Of a DNA stretch of 64,000 nt, positions 11,115-22,721 are shown piece after piece; the first letter of the stretch is position 1; each line of letters opens with the position of its first letter. The DNA is from Adiantum capillus-veneris. Its lineage: Eukaryota > Streptophyta > Polypodiopsida > Polypodiales > Pteridaceae. The stretch covers positions 99,296,036-99,360,035 of the forward strand of contig CM043947.1 in NCBI GenBank assembly GCA_014529385.2, given 5' to 3'. A model generated the notes under the pieces. That model had not been told where the DNA came from and searched no databases. It saw only the letters and a list, made by a program, of their open reading frames with translations. The translations under genes were made by a program, and so were the position numbers.

Positions 11115-12250
11115 ATGGCAAGTGTTTCTTTCCCCACGTTCAGTGGAAAGAAGGGTGAGGATCTCACCACTGATTTTTTGGACGATTTTGACATTGCTTG
11201 TGTCGTCTCCAACAAAGATGACGACGCTTCACAACTCAGAATTTTTCCTCTACTGATGAAAGTAGAGGCCAAGTCCTGGTATAATGCATTGCCCCAGGAT
11301 ACCAAGAATTCATGGGATGTGTTAAGGGCTGATTTTGTAAAGAGGTTTGGTGGAGGCACAACCTCGGAGAAGCTATGGCAACTATTGACAGAATTAAAGC
11401 AAGCCTGCCTGCTGGAGTACGCCACCTATGAGTCAAAGTTTGTGGACTTATGGGAGAGGTGGGTTGCCACACTAGAGGAAGGCGAAGGAGCGCCTAATTT
11501 CCTGAAGAAGGACCGTTTCATTGTTGGTCTATGGTCGCCGCTTAGAGAGAAGGTGAAGGGAAGGTTTCCTGCAACATATGAGTTGGCAGTCGAAGTAGCC
11601 CGCCTTAAAGACAAGAAGCTGCGCATGCAAGTAAGAGTAAACGAGTCAGAGGAAACAAGCTCGGCCTGACCAACCCCAGTGGCTACAACAACCAATCATA
11701 GAGTCCAACCACAGGAGACAGTAGAGGAATAGCAAGACCTGCTGAGTCGCATCACCACCCAACTAGAGAGTTTATATGTGCATCTGGTGAAGCAAGGGCA
11801 TGCATCTGGCAGAAATCCAGAACAAGGAAGAGGACAACGAAGGCAGAACCCAGAATACCACTGTTACAACTGTGGGGAAGACGGCCATGGAATGTACTAC
11901 TGCCCACACCCAAGAAGGCAGAATTTCAATAGAGGAGGGAGACAGAATCAGATCTCTCCGCCAAGAGTAAGACCACCACCAAGGTAGCCAAGACCAATCC
12001 CAGCAATGTAAATCCTGCAACCACCTATACAACAGCAACCACCACCCCAACCTCTCATTCCGCCACTACCCCCACCACCTGCGGTGAACCAAGTGGTGAG
12101 TGTCATTAGCTTAGGGGCTAAAGGGAAGGCGAAGGTAGAAGAGTCAGCTCAAGAGAAGCACAAAGGAAAAGCGAAGGTAGAAGAAGTGGATGCTATGGGA
12201 GTGAAACGTGCGAGGCACGAGGAGGCATCTCAAAAGGAAGGAAGATGAAA
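11115..12250 (+). pseudogene. gag: Family B gag with zinc knuckle
   Basis: The first 184 codons (11115-11669) match the retrotransposon gag domain: FPTFSGKKGEDLTTDFLDDF, KSWYNALP, FVKRFGGG and YESKFVDLWERW, the usual order of a gypsy capsid. Stops interrupt the linker after 11669. A CCHC knuckle (CYNCGEDGHGMYYC) follows at about 11862-11905, then a Pro/Gln-rich and a Lys-rich tract. Gag packages element RNA in cytoplasmic particles. The stops make this copy non-functional. Confidence 0.8.
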
Positions 12251-12304
12251 GGGAAATCCGAGTCTAGCAAGCAAGCAGCTAAACCGCGGTGAAAGATAGA
12301 CATC

Positions 12305-12890
12305 GTGGACTTCTCACTAGGTGAGGAAGCACAACCCTATGACTTAGTTGAGGATGTGTTAATGCAGGGCCCGAAGATAACTTGGCCCCAATTACTCCAC
12401 CTTGCACCCAGAATGAGGAGGCAATGGACAAAAATGGTAAGTACAAGGAAATCAAAACCACGGATAGCTGGGGCTATCTCTGGGAGGGATCTCGATGACA
12501 TCTTGCCAACCATGGATGCTCACATCAAAGGGCAGCGGATTTCAAACGTCTACATATATGGTGGCACGCAAATATGTGTCATGAGTGAGAAGATGATGCA
12601 CCACCTAGGTCTAGAGGTAAGTAGGCCGGCACCCTGCCGAGCCAAGATGGCAAACAATGTAAGAGTATAATGCGCAGGCATTGTAAATGCGGTCAAAGTA
12701 AAAGCATTCAATACGGAAGTGGAGGTAGGCATCTTCATCATGCCACACAAAGGGGAGGGCTACCCCATCATTCTTGGAAGGCCTTGGCTTATGGCCATGG
12801 AAGCCAAACAAGACTGGAGCACCGGGATGATTCAGATGAAGGATGCTAAAGGGAAGTCCATATTCTACGGCATGAGGACTGGAAAGTAGC
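12305..12890 (+). pseudogene. Family B aspartic protease, catalytic Asp replaced
   Basis: The segment VYIYGGTQICVMSEKMMHHLG aligns with YVDGGAQICVITHSCIEKMG of element C. At the catalytic position family B has Tyr instead of Asp, so this protease should be dead. After an in-frame stop at 12668 the frame continues with IIMPHKGEGY-like sequence and PIILGRPWL, the conserved C-terminal block. Retroviral-type proteases cut Gag-Pol; this copy cannot on two counts. Confidence 0.75.
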
Positions 12891-12895
12891 GCAAT

Positions 12896-13957
12896 ATGAT
12901 CTTGGAGGCTTCAGAAGACGAGTCCACAAGCGACTCCTCGTCTACCTCAGGAGAAGACACAACCACCACTGATGAGAGTGACAGTAGCATCGAAGTAATG
13001 GGAGTCATTCTTAAAGACCCAAACAGCTTAACACAATCTGAAGCAACCTCAGCAAACCAAGAGGGACCATCAGGTAAGCAGTCATTGGAGGATGCAGGTA
13101 AGGTACAAAAAATGCTCTCAAATGAGTTAACCAATGAAGAAAGGAAGGATTATGTCTCCATGTTAGGCAGCTTCACTACTTTGTTCATTGATGGCTATGA
13201 TAAGATCACAGGAATTACATTAGTGCAACACCACATGAAGCTCAAGGAAGGCAATAAACCCGTAGTACAGAAGCTCAGAAGACTTGGAGTAATTCAACAA
13301 GAGGCATTGCTTAAAGAAGTAAGGAGTTTTCTACAAGCAGGTTTCATCTACCCTGTCGAAGACTCAGAATGGGTCTCCCCAGTAGTAGTTACACCAAAAA
13401 CAAATGGTAAATGGAGAGTCTGTGTGGATTATAAACCGCTCAATGCATCCACGAAGAGGGACCATTTTCCCCTCCCATTCCAGGATGAAATACTCAATGA
13501 AGTGGCAAGTCACGAACGCTACACAGTATGCGATGGCTACTGAGGATACTTCCAGATTAGCATTGCGGAGGAGGATCAGAAGAAAACAACCTTCATCACA
13601 CCTTGGGGATGTTTTGCCTACAGAGTGATGCCATTTGGCCTCACCAACGCCCTAGCCACATTTCAACGCTATGTGACATTTGTTTTCCAACCCTACTTTG
13701 GAACATCAATATGGGTTTTCATAGATGATTTTTGCATCTATAGCTCACGAGCCCTTCATCTAAGCAAAGTCTATGATGGCTTAACCAGGCTACAAACCCT
13801 AGGTGGCCAACTCAACGTGGACAAGTGTCACATTGGTGAGACCAAGGTCACTCTCCTTGGTCATGTAATTTCAGAAAAAGGAATCGAGGCTGACCCTGGA
13901 AAAATTCAGGCTCTGATATCTTTATCATCTCCCACCACCGCCAAGCAATTGGTTTGA
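12896..13957 (+). pseudogene. Family B reverse transcriptase
   Basis: After an acidic Ser/Thr-rich linker come the reverse transcriptase blocks: QKLRRLGVIQQEALLKEV, FIYPVEDSEWVSPVVVTPK, NGKWRVCVDYKPLNAST, then a stop TGA at 13541, then ISIAEEDQKKTTFITPWG, MPFGLTNALATFQR and the active-site loop FIDDFCIYS, followed by LGHVISEKGIEADPGKI. The frame ends at 13957. The connection segment and first RNase H that should follow are missing: the next gene piece starts eight bases on. Confidence 0.85.
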
Positions 13958-13964
13958 TTACACC

Positions 13965-14672
13965 ATGCAAGTAGAAAATTCCACCAGGGCTAGTCTAGCA
14001 GGAATTCTCACTCATCGCCACTATGAGAAGAAGCTGAAGGTCAACACGGAAGCAAAGGAAGGAATAACAGATAAAGAGAGCCCTAAGCTAGAGAGAGCTC
14101 ACTCTCTCTTCTTCGACGGAGCATACAAGAAAACAATGCATCAGTCTGCAGCAGGCATGGTCATTTTCAATGAACAGCAGGAAAGAGTATTCTCCATGGG
14201 GCAGTTATTACACTCCCACTCTAACAATGAGGCAGAATATGCAGCCCTAATCCTTGGGCTGCAACAATGTATTTCACAAAAAATTCAGCGCTTAAATGTG
14301 TTCGGCGACGCTTTGCTTTTGATTAGGCAGATAAATGGCACCTGAGAGTGCAAAAATCAGGTTTTACTTGGTCAACTTCGCCAAGTTAAGGACCTTTTGA
14401 AGAAGTTTGAAGCAGTAAAGCTCTTCCATATTCCCAGAGCAAAAAATCAAGAGTCAGATGCACTAGCTAAAGAAAGAATACAAGATGTTCCCATAGGAGC
14501 AATCAAATTAAAGCTACCTCTCTTCCAAGGCAGTGACGCTATGCCTGATATCATCAGCTTTCTGAATACAAGGGAATGTCCAACAGAACACACTAAAGGC
14601 CAAAAACAATGGCTGGTAAGGAAGGCTACTAGGTACCGCCTTATAGACGAACACTTGTATTGTAAAGGCTAG
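13965..14672 (+). pseudogene. Family B archaeal-type RNase H
   Basis: The frame has the RNase H pattern FFDGAYKK (first acidic residue), SNNEAEYAAL and FGDALLLIRQ, then a stop at 14343 and a continuation with IPRAKNQESDALAKE (final acidic block). This is the plant or archaeal form of RNase H that Tat-lineage gypsy elements carry in addition to the usual one. Here the usual one has been deleted with the reverse transcriptase connection. The same domain occurs in element C at 46553-47290. Confidence 0.75.
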
Positions 14673-14690
14673 GATCAAATTCTCAGGCGG

Positions 14691-15354
14691 GTGCCAACCT
14701 CTAGTGAAATCACACAGGTAATTTCAAGCTGCCATGACGGCGTCTGCGGTGGTCATTTTTCTCTAGATATCACCAGTAGGAAGATTCTACAAGAAGGATA
14801 CTTTTGGCCTAGTTTGAACAGAGATGTGCACCATTGGTGTAAAACATGTAGGGCTTGTGAAGTGGCCAGTGATCGTACGCTAACCTACGAGCCACAAAAC
14901 CCTATCATTTCATATGGTCCGTTTGAGAAATGGGGAATAGATGCAATTGGTCCATTACCAAGGGCCCAATTAGGTAAACTGTACATCATAGTGGGTGTAG
15001 ACTACATGACACGATGGGCAGAAGCAACAGCCACCACCCGCATTACAGCCCAAGAGGTGGCAAAGTTCATTTTTGAGCATATCGTTTGCCGTTTTGGCAC
15101 TCCTCTTGAGATAATATCAGATAGAGGACCAGGATTCAGAGGTGATGTGGTAGGGGAACTGATGAAGAAGTTAGGCATCACACGTCGGCATTCCACACCA
15201 TACTATCCACAATGCAATGGTCTGGTAGAGAAGGTAAATGGAATGATTTGCAAGATCATCACAAAACAGGTGAACAACCATACAGAAGATTGGGATAAAC
15301 ATCTCATGGCAGCTCTTTGGGCCTACAGAACAACGTTCCGAACATCACTAGGTT
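14691..15354 (+). pseudogene. Family B integrase, 5' part, cut by CACTA insertion
   Basis: The HHCC zinc domain (HDGVCGGHFS then WCKTCRACEVAS) is followed by the catalytic core: WGIDAIGPLP with the first Asp, IISDRGPGFRG with the second and HSTPYYPQCNGLVEKVNGM with the Glu. The reading frame is intact up to SLG at 15351, where the CACTA element starts after target bases GTT. The missing C-terminus resumes at 32280. Integrase inserts the element cDNA into nuclear DNA. Confidence 0.9.
15352..15354. repeat. Target-site duplication GTT, left copy
   Basis: GTT precedes the CACTAC terminus at 15355 and also follows GTAGTG at 32276. A 3-bp duplication is the rule for CACTA elements. Removing the element and one GTT lets the integrase frame continue through the site. 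Confidence 0.95.
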
Positions 15355-15374
15355 CACTACAAAAAAAAATGTGT

Positions 15375-15495
15375 TATCGACGCAGATATCGACGCGGCCC
15401 GTCGCTATGCGCGTCGCTGTGAAACCAGTCGCTATTAGCGATGCGCATAGCGACGCGGATAGTGACGCGCATAGCGACACACATAGCGACGACCA
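15375..15495. promoter_or_regulatory. CACTA subterminal repeat region, left
   Basis: Alternating TATCGACGC, CGTCGCTAT and GATGCGCATAGCGACG motifs in both orientations fill the first 140 bases of the element. In En/Spm such subterminal motifs bind the element-encoded TNPA protein. That these bind a product of this family is inferred. Confidence 0.7.
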
Positions 15496-15499
15496 TAGC

Positions 15500-16193
15500 A
15501 GAAAAAAAATTTCTTGGGTAGAGGGCAGGTAGCCTGGCCTATGCCCAATTAAAAGATGGACATAGCCACAGCCAGACTTCCTGCCCTCTGCCCAATAAAG
15601 CGAGCAGCACCAAAATATCAACCATGCTCCCGCGCGTAGAAATTTTGGCAGAGTTCCCTTTGTTTTTACATAAACTTTTCAAAAAAAACCATATCATGTA
15701 TACACCTCCTACATGCTATCCATGTAGGATCTCACATGAGATTTAAGGCCAATGAAAGACAACCGTACCAACTGAAAAGCATAGCCATAACTTAAAAGCA
15801 TAACCATAACGAACCATAACCATAACTTAAAACCATAACCGGCTATAACCACTTTGATCAAAACCATAATGCAGATAACCATAACCATAAACAAAATTAA
15901 CAATAACCATAAGCATAACCAGAAAGAGAAACAATAACTGTCTATACAATGACAATGACAATAATCATAACCATAAGGGAAACAATAACTGTCTGAACAC
16001 TAACTGTTTGTACAAAAAAGAGACACAGAAGCGTGTCTGTGTCTCACAAAGCATATAGATGAAATCTGGTCCACTAATGACTAGGCGTCGCAACCTGCAC
16101 ATAGGAAAACTCACAAAATTAGTATTGATATTACTTCACATATACTGACTTAATTAAATCAACTCACACATATTAACGTCTCACCTCAAGCGA
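15500..16193. other. CACTA left non-coding region
   Basis: A hairpin is possible between GGGTAGAGGGCAGG near 15516 and CCTGCCCTCTGCCC near 15580. From 15775 to 15990 an irregular repeat of AACCATAACCATAA dominates. I see no gene. Confidence 0.5.
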
Positions 16194-17328
16194 TCAGCGA
16201 GACTGTAAGGCCTCCCAGTCTACAGGCTCTCCTGAAGCTTCAAGATCATTCAGTACTTCATAGATACCTCTGCGATATCCATCTGACTCCTCCTCGCGTG
16301 ATGGAGCTCGATGCATCGCAAGATTCTGCGTTTATACAAAAATCAAAGTAATAAGAATACATGATTCATCGCGTTTTAAAAAACGCCATAGTTAAGATTG
16401 GATTAGAAACTCACAAACTCATAGCAAAAGGTGTCAAAGCCTCCGCTGCCAAGATGAGATGTCCCCCTAGTCATCTGTCGTACCTGCGCGGCCTCACGCT
16501 GCTGTCTGAACCGCGTGGCCGCTGTCCACTCATCCTCCCTGATCTGCAGCCACGTCTCGTGTGGGATGCCCGAAGGCTTCGGCGAGCCGGTCCTGAAATC
16601 CTTCCGACCTGCATCTCGTCGATGTTTGATGGTGTCCCGTGCAACACCCTTGATCTACCGTGCCGAAACAACGGAAGAACCCGGAGCAGGTTGGTACTCT
16701 CTCAGGATGGTCTCCACTATGTAAGTGACTTTTTCATTTTCTTGCTGATCCCAAGACGTCAGAATGCTAGTCGAAAACTGCAGCTCCACGAGCTGGCGAA
16801 TCTGCTGTCGCATCTCAGTCCCGACTCTATCCATGTCAACAGAACCATCTCCCCGTACAGTATAGAGCTTGGAGGCACTAGGATCGTGTGCCCCCCAAGG
16901 TGTCCGAGGTGTGCCAAGAGGTGTGTCGAGAGGTGTGCCTGGGTAAGATGGGGGTCGTGAGCGAGGAGGGGTCGAAGCATCTGTGGACCCTCCTCCACAG
17001 CAACCACCACCTCCACCTGACGATCGTCGAGATCGGCGAGTGCGCCTGTGCTACGGAGATGAGGACGTACCCGCCTCTGCCCCACCCCTAGGTGTCGAAG
17101 CGGCCGTGATGGGAGAAGAAGGCATCGTACCCATAGGCGTCCTGAACCCCGTAGGCGTCCCCCCCTAGGCGTCGGAGCCTCGGGTGTGAAGCCCGGAGGC
17201 ATAGTACCCATGCCTCTGGCTACCCAGTACTGAGAAGCCTCTGCCAACTGAGCAGGCGTCATCCGTGTAACGAAGCCCATGAATGCATCTGCACTCATGG
17301 AAGCAGGATCTGGAATCTCGTCTGCCAT
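16194..17328 (-). pseudogene. CACTA second ORF (Ptta/En/Spm-like)
   Basis: The frame begins MADEIPDPASMSADAF at 17328, shifts near 17165, then runs through a Pro/Thr/Ser-rich stretch to a conserved block DTIKHRRDAGRKDF, KPSGIPHETWLQI and EDEWTAATRFRQQRE. That block is typical of the Plant transposase (Ptta/En/Spm) family, whose products act with TNP2. A GTGAGT donor at 16414 and an acceptor before 16325 join a last exon that reads GYRRGIYEVLNDLEASG and stops at 16194. Stops TAG at 17051-17053 and 16655-16657 plus the frameshift make it a pseudogene. Confidence 0.75.
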
Positions 17329-17435
17329 ACTAAAGTCCTGCACAAAGAAAGTAAAATAAAGAGTCAGAACACAATTGTTTAAATTAACTTTAAGCTTAAT
17401 TTTAAATCAAAGTCTTCACACAAACACTTACAGGC

Positions 17436-20400
17436 CTAGGCCTCGACGAGTGAGGCATCATCGATAAGATCTTGCACCGTATCATCGTCTATCTCTAATT
17501 GCAAACATAACTCTTCCCCAACTCGTTCTGGCAGATTGTCTTCATCCATTGCATCTTCATCTACAAGTGTCAATTCTGGCTCGTTTGCGGCATCCCTTGT
17601 ATATCTGTCAGCTTCCTCTGCCATACCTTCGTCCATCTCATCTAATGTCACAGTAGTAAGGACGTCGTCTGACTGACTTTCCTCCAGGAGATCTTGCCCT
17701 TCAAATACTTGTTTATTTCTTGGAGCAACCTGAACCACAAACCACCATTGTCGCTCTCGAGGGTCCGGTACAAAGACCACTTGCTCGCAATGTTCGGGGA
17801 GAGCAAATGTGTCGCTCGTATCTGTCCAAGTCTTTGTAGAATCTATTTGCACAAGTTTGTTTCCATATCTGCGTACCGTTGCATTGCGACCAGAAGTAAT
17901 CACCTTGAACCACTTCACATCCAACAAAAACATTTCAAACCGCCTGAAGTTTACTTTCAGGATATCTGACACCAGACCACAGTAATCCAGGTTGCTAGTG
18001 CTCTCATTCGTGTCTCTAGCACTTGCCCTGCTCTTTTGCATGAAACTAACCATTACCCCACTGTCAAACGTGTTTCTTCTGCTGTCAATTTGTTGTGTTT
18101 TGAAATGCTTTCCATGCGACCACAGTTCCATGTATGTATGATACTTCCAGTCACATCCAATAGCCAGCTCTTCCTCTTCTAGAGATATGGGTTCTCCGAT
18201 CTATCGAGCTGCTCTCACTGTCTTGTCCAACCATGCCATTGTAGGGAATTCAGGTAGAGGAGCGAGATAGTCTGGCAAGGGTAAGCCTCTAGTCGTTCGA
18301 CTTCGCCTGAAATCGTGTTGCTCTAGATTGCGTCTCTCTTTCTCTTCTTCGTACCTTTCAAGCCATTTTTGCATCGGCGCTGAATTTAGTATACAGAACT
18401 TCATGATCTTTTCTCGCATGGCCAAGTTCATTTTCTTCGGCACCCCTTGCCCTTGCGGCTCCTCTCCCACCAGTCTTGCATCCTCCTCATCGCTCCACAG
18501 TCGAGGCATTTCTGGGTCAGAAACGGATAGAAATTCGGTCCTCAATACAAGAGACTCTTGCACCAGCCATCCTTCTTCCATGCTCCCCTCTGGACGCGCT
18601 TTTTGGCGAACAAAACCCTTAAGTGTTTTCATGAACCGCTCTAGAAAGAACATCCAACGGCTGTGGACTATACCTGCCACTGCAACCTCATCTACTACAT
18701 GGACGAGCAAGTGCATTTGGATAGTTAGGCAGCTCGTGGGTAGATACTTCTCAATCATGCAAACTGCCTCAATGGAGTTAGCCCTTGCAACTGCAATAGA
18801 TTCCTCCCGTATCTCCTTGGAAGAGATCCACCGCACTAGCTCTGAAATCTTGTATATGCAAGTCCGCACTTCCTCCGTTAAACACCCCTTGATTGCAAGT
18901 GGAAGAATGAATTGCAAGAACTTATGCTAGTCGTGCGATTTCAACCCTGACAGTTGATCGTCACGGGTGAATGCTGTCTTGAGACATCGCATATATCCTG
19001 TTGGCGTCCTGAACTCTGAAATCACCCTTTTCACTTGTCGCTCTTTATTTTTTAGTAATACCCATGGCGCTCTTGGAAGTTTTTTTTGACCAGCTGCATT
19101 GGTGAAAGGCCACAGCTCTGGCATCTTTCCAACCAACTGCGGATCATCTCGTGAAGCACGATTGTCTTTCATTCCCATGATTGTCTTCCAGAGGAGCTCT
19201 CCCACATTCTTGAATATATGCATTGGATCCAGCAAATGGTTAATTAGTAGATCACCCCAGTACGGCAACGTATGGAGAATGGACAAATGTTTCATTCCTG
19301 GAACAGGTTGCCCCTCATGTTGCTCCCATCGGCGACGCCACTCTTGTACATGCATAGGACGACATCCGACGCGACCAAGCTGGCCTTCGCGCAAGTGATG
19401 GCCATCTGGAAGATAACGGTGGTGGCCTTGATAAATTGTCTTTCGAAGAGAGGTAGAATAGCGCACATCCAAAGACTGCCCGCAAATTGGACATGCATTG
19501 TATCCCTAAGTTTTTAGTCCTACATATATCAAAGCATGAATCAGGCCAAGGCAAAGGGCTTGCGAATAGCGAGAATTTTGTAAATCAATAACCATTACCA
19601 GAACACAGGCCAAGTGCTCCATGACGAGCTTCTCAAGCCAAATGGATTGACTCCATCCATCGCCATGCCCAAATGCAAATTGTGTGGTTCACTCTTAAAA
19701 TGTGGCTAGGTATCTTCAATGTGCCTCCAAGCCTTCAAATCAGCGGGCACCCTAATTGTTGCGTCAATGGATCTATTCGTAGAATGCCACCGCATCAACT
19801 TTGCAATGGAACCACAATGAAACATGCTTTTTATCCTAGGAATAATAGGGAAATGCCGCAACACTTTAGCTGGCACTGTCTCGCCAACTGCATCTTGTTT
19901 GTAGCGCATTGCTCCGCACTTAGGACACGATAGACAATCTACGAATTCATTGCGAAAAAGAATGCAATCATTTGGACATGCATGAATCTTGTTGTAGTCC
20001 AAGCCAACTGAGGTCAGAAGTTGCTTTGCGTCTGGCCTGGAGGGGGGCATTTCATTGCCAGCCGGGAGAAGCTGCTCCCGCAATAACCTGTTTAAGCCAC
20101 ATTAAATTAAAATTAAAGCTCTCCGAGAACATCACCGTTGCAATCGGAAAATATCTTTTGTAAATTACGTACCTAAACAAAGCAGTGACGCTTGCATCTA
20201 ACCACCCGTACACTGACTAAAGATTCAAAAACGCCAGACAAGTACGAAGCACAGATATTTTGGCGCCTTCATAGATTGGTTGACTTGCCAACTTTCTTAA
20301 CATGTCTTCAGGAGATAGGCGCACGGCTTCTGGTGCTGCTTCGTTCGCGTTCTCCTCTCTTGTCTGGAAGAAGGCATCCAGCATCTCCTCCATGCCGTCG

Positions 20401-20684
20401 TCTTCTGTCTGTAAGCCCTTTTTTGCTTCCATCCGTGGCTCTATATTGGTCGAACCTTCACGCATAATCTTTTTTCTCTCTCTCTCAGATGTAGGTGCTA
20501 TGTCACGGAAATCAATGCCCGTTCCATAGGAGTCGTATCGCAGATTCTGTACGGTTTCTCTAGCAAACTCTCTGTACTTGTGCACATGCTCATTACATAT
20601 CCTACGCTTGCGTAGGATTTGATACTTGCAGAGCGTGCACGAGCATGCAATCTTTTCCTCCATGCCAGTTGATGACGTTGCCAT
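17436..20684 (-). pseudogene. tnp2: CACTA transposase TNP2 with DUF4218 and DUF4216-like regions
   Basis: From the ATG at 20684 the minus strand reads an N-terminal Cys-rich region, then after an intron (donor near 20173, acceptor near 20095) the TNP2 signature: GLDYNKIHACPNDCILF, CPKCGAMRY, FPIIPRI, WHSTNRSIDATI and the first catalytic Asp in AMDGVNPF. The stretch that should carry the second Asp is missing: sequence passes from STWPVF near 19592 to NACPICGQSLD near 19485. HLLDPMHIFKN, then DUF4218-like LVHVVDEVAVAGIVHSRWMF and a DUF4216-like C-terminus follow. TAG stops lie at 20217, 19706, 18927 and 18201. The copy is inactive. Confidence 0.92.
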
Positions 20685-20691
20685 CTACCAT

Positions 20692-20693
20692 TA
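20692..20693. repeat. Probable TA target duplication, left
   Basis: TA precedes GGGG at 20694 and follows CCCC at 30442. Because the flanks read ATTA and TAAT, a longer terminal repeat of 30 or 31 bp without a duplication is also possible. Confidence 0.5.
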
Positions 20694-20720
20694 GGGGAAT
20701 TTTGAGGTCATTTTTGTGCC
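20694..20720 (+). repeat. Left terminal inverted repeat
   Basis: 27 bp, pairing with 30416-30442 with one mismatch (T versus C at position 18). Confidence 0.9.
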
Positions 20721-21068
20721 TTTTAGTGTGTAGAGAGAGAGTGGTCTCAACCAATGGTTGAAGAGCTTCCGTTACGGAACCTCTATTTTTGAAAACTCAC
20801 AAAAAAAGCAAATATTCTATCTTTACCGCAACTTTGAGCTGGTAAATAGCAATGTAAACAAGTAAAAGTGCAAAGGCATTCAATAGCTGTCGCTTTTAGA
20901 AAGACGTACTTCTCATATTATATTGTTTTCATTTTGCACGTCGTCATCATAAAACAACGTTTGGATTCTATCTCATGATCTTTTCCAGATTTGAACCGTT
21001 TTTTGCACATTCTGCTTATTCTTCTCTTGAACTCAGGCTAAACTTCTCTGCTAATTTCTTTTTTCACC

Positions 21069-22416
21069 ATGGAATCTTCATCACGATCAAAATGACCAAG
21101 ACCTTCCATTGAAGCCATTATCACTTACAACACGACTGATCAAAATGGAGAATGGAGAATGGATTCCAAAATGGAGAATGGAAAATGGAGAACGTGGATA
21201 CTGATGCAACAGAACAAGAGAATAAAGTCTTCCACCAAAAACTCTTTCTTGGCGGGATGGAAGGGTATTGTTAAAGATTTCAGCTTTGGCGACAACAAAA
21301 AATCAATCAAAGAGGTGCTGGTGCAGCATGTGTACATGCATAAAGATTTGCATATTGACTCAGAGAGTTCTGCTTTGCCATTACATAGACCAAACTGTAA
21401 GTCTCTTAACTTAAATCCTTATTTGTAATGCATGTTGTATAAGGTTATTTGTTGTACAGATCTGTATCCTTCAAACATTATGGAATGGCAGCCAGTAGAA
21501 TGTGTTATAAATATTCTGGATGTGTGTCATGGATCAATTGGTGAAGAAATATACAAGGGAAGGACTAAGGGTTCATTGGTAGAGAATGGAATATTCTTCT
21601 TTGACCATTATTATGTTCCACCTAGAAGGACTGGAGAACTTGGAGCCACAACCAAGCTAGACTTGCCTGATTTCAAAAGTGGAGAATGGTCACTCCCTAG
21701 CTCAAATACAAGTGAGGGCTACAGGTGCAAACTGTTTTGTGAGATTCAAAAGTGTTTGAAAGCAAACATAGCAAGCAAACAGAGTAGAATTTCTATATTC
21801 ATACCCATTACAGTTTTTGTAGACTTCTTCTCTAATGCTGAAGTCAGAAAATCTAGAACAATGTTTTCAGTGAAGACTTTAGACTCAGCAAATGTACTTG
21901 AATTTGTGGATGAGGGTTGGAACACCAAAACAGTGAATGGAATCACTTGTAATGTGCAAGCTGGCTCAATTGCTTGCAAATACATGATAGGGACACAAAA
22001 CTTCATTATGTCATTTTATTACAGAAGATGGCACTATGTTGGTGGTCAACTAACTCCACTTGATCAAGACATGGAGGACTTCATTGACAGCCCAATAGAA
22101 GACATTGATATATGGGTAAACAATGAGCATCTGTCAATTGTAAAGATAAGAGGCATGTGAAGCTTACATCAATTGAGATTGGACCTGCAAAATGATGAAA
22201 TTGAACTGCCCACAACATTCTGCTTTCAAATAAATGGTGGAAAGGTAACTGTTATCCCTAAAAGTCTCTTGTTCTCTTATTGGTTCTTTATTTAACTTGG
22301 ATTCTTTTTGTAGGTATCAAAAAGGAATGAAAAGAGGCTACAGTGCAAGGACATCTTGGATGGCATTGTACATTTGGTTCCTTAAACATCCTTCAAGGCA
22401 ATTTTCTAACACATGA
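21069..22416 (+). pseudogene. Gene A of the TIR element, unknown function
   Basis: Three exons (21069-21396, 21460-22244, 22315-22416) with GT..AG introns join in one frame of about 400 codons. The start MESSSRSK is followed by TGA at 21093, then PRPSIEAIITYNTT; CGA may have been the original codon, giving a short basic motif. A second TGA lies at 22158. The longest clean stretch is about 240 codons, containing FFFDHYYVPPRRTGE, IFIPITVFVDFF and YYRRWHYVGGQLTPLD. I recognise no domain, signal peptide or membrane segment. It is transcribed inward from the left end. It could be a second transposition protein or a chromatin factor; nothing decides this. Confidence 0.65.
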
Positions 22417-22493
22417 CCTGCAAGGATCTTATTTTGTATCACATGACCTGCAAGGATCTTGTTTTGTATCACATGACCTGCAAGGATCTTATT
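22411..22493. repeat. 30-bp tandem repeat, 2.7 copies
   Basis: ACATGACCTGCAAGGATCTT plus ten bases recurs at 22411, 22441 and 22471 almost unchanged. It overlaps the end of gene A. Units are contiguous with no spacers. The following DNA to 22720 is AT-rich and has three copies of GATACAAGTGGG near 22650, 22680 and 22702. Confidence 0.9.
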
Positions 22494-22721
22494 GAAATAA
22501 AGATCTAAAAGGATCTTTATTTTGTTATTGAAATGCAACTTTTCCAAACATCAATGATTTTACTTCAATGATTTGATTTTGTAACAGAGTCTTAAAACAA
22601 GGTGATCAAAATGTATTCAATTTCAAATATTTGCAATTACATAGACAATTGGATACAAGTGGGCTATAGAATAGACAATTGGATACAAGTGGGAAGCTTG
22701 ATACAAGTGGGCTACAAAAAG

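Noticed and set aside
22411-22493. Possible CRISPR array
   Set aside because: The 30-bp units are contiguous with no spacers, and the context is a plant transposon.
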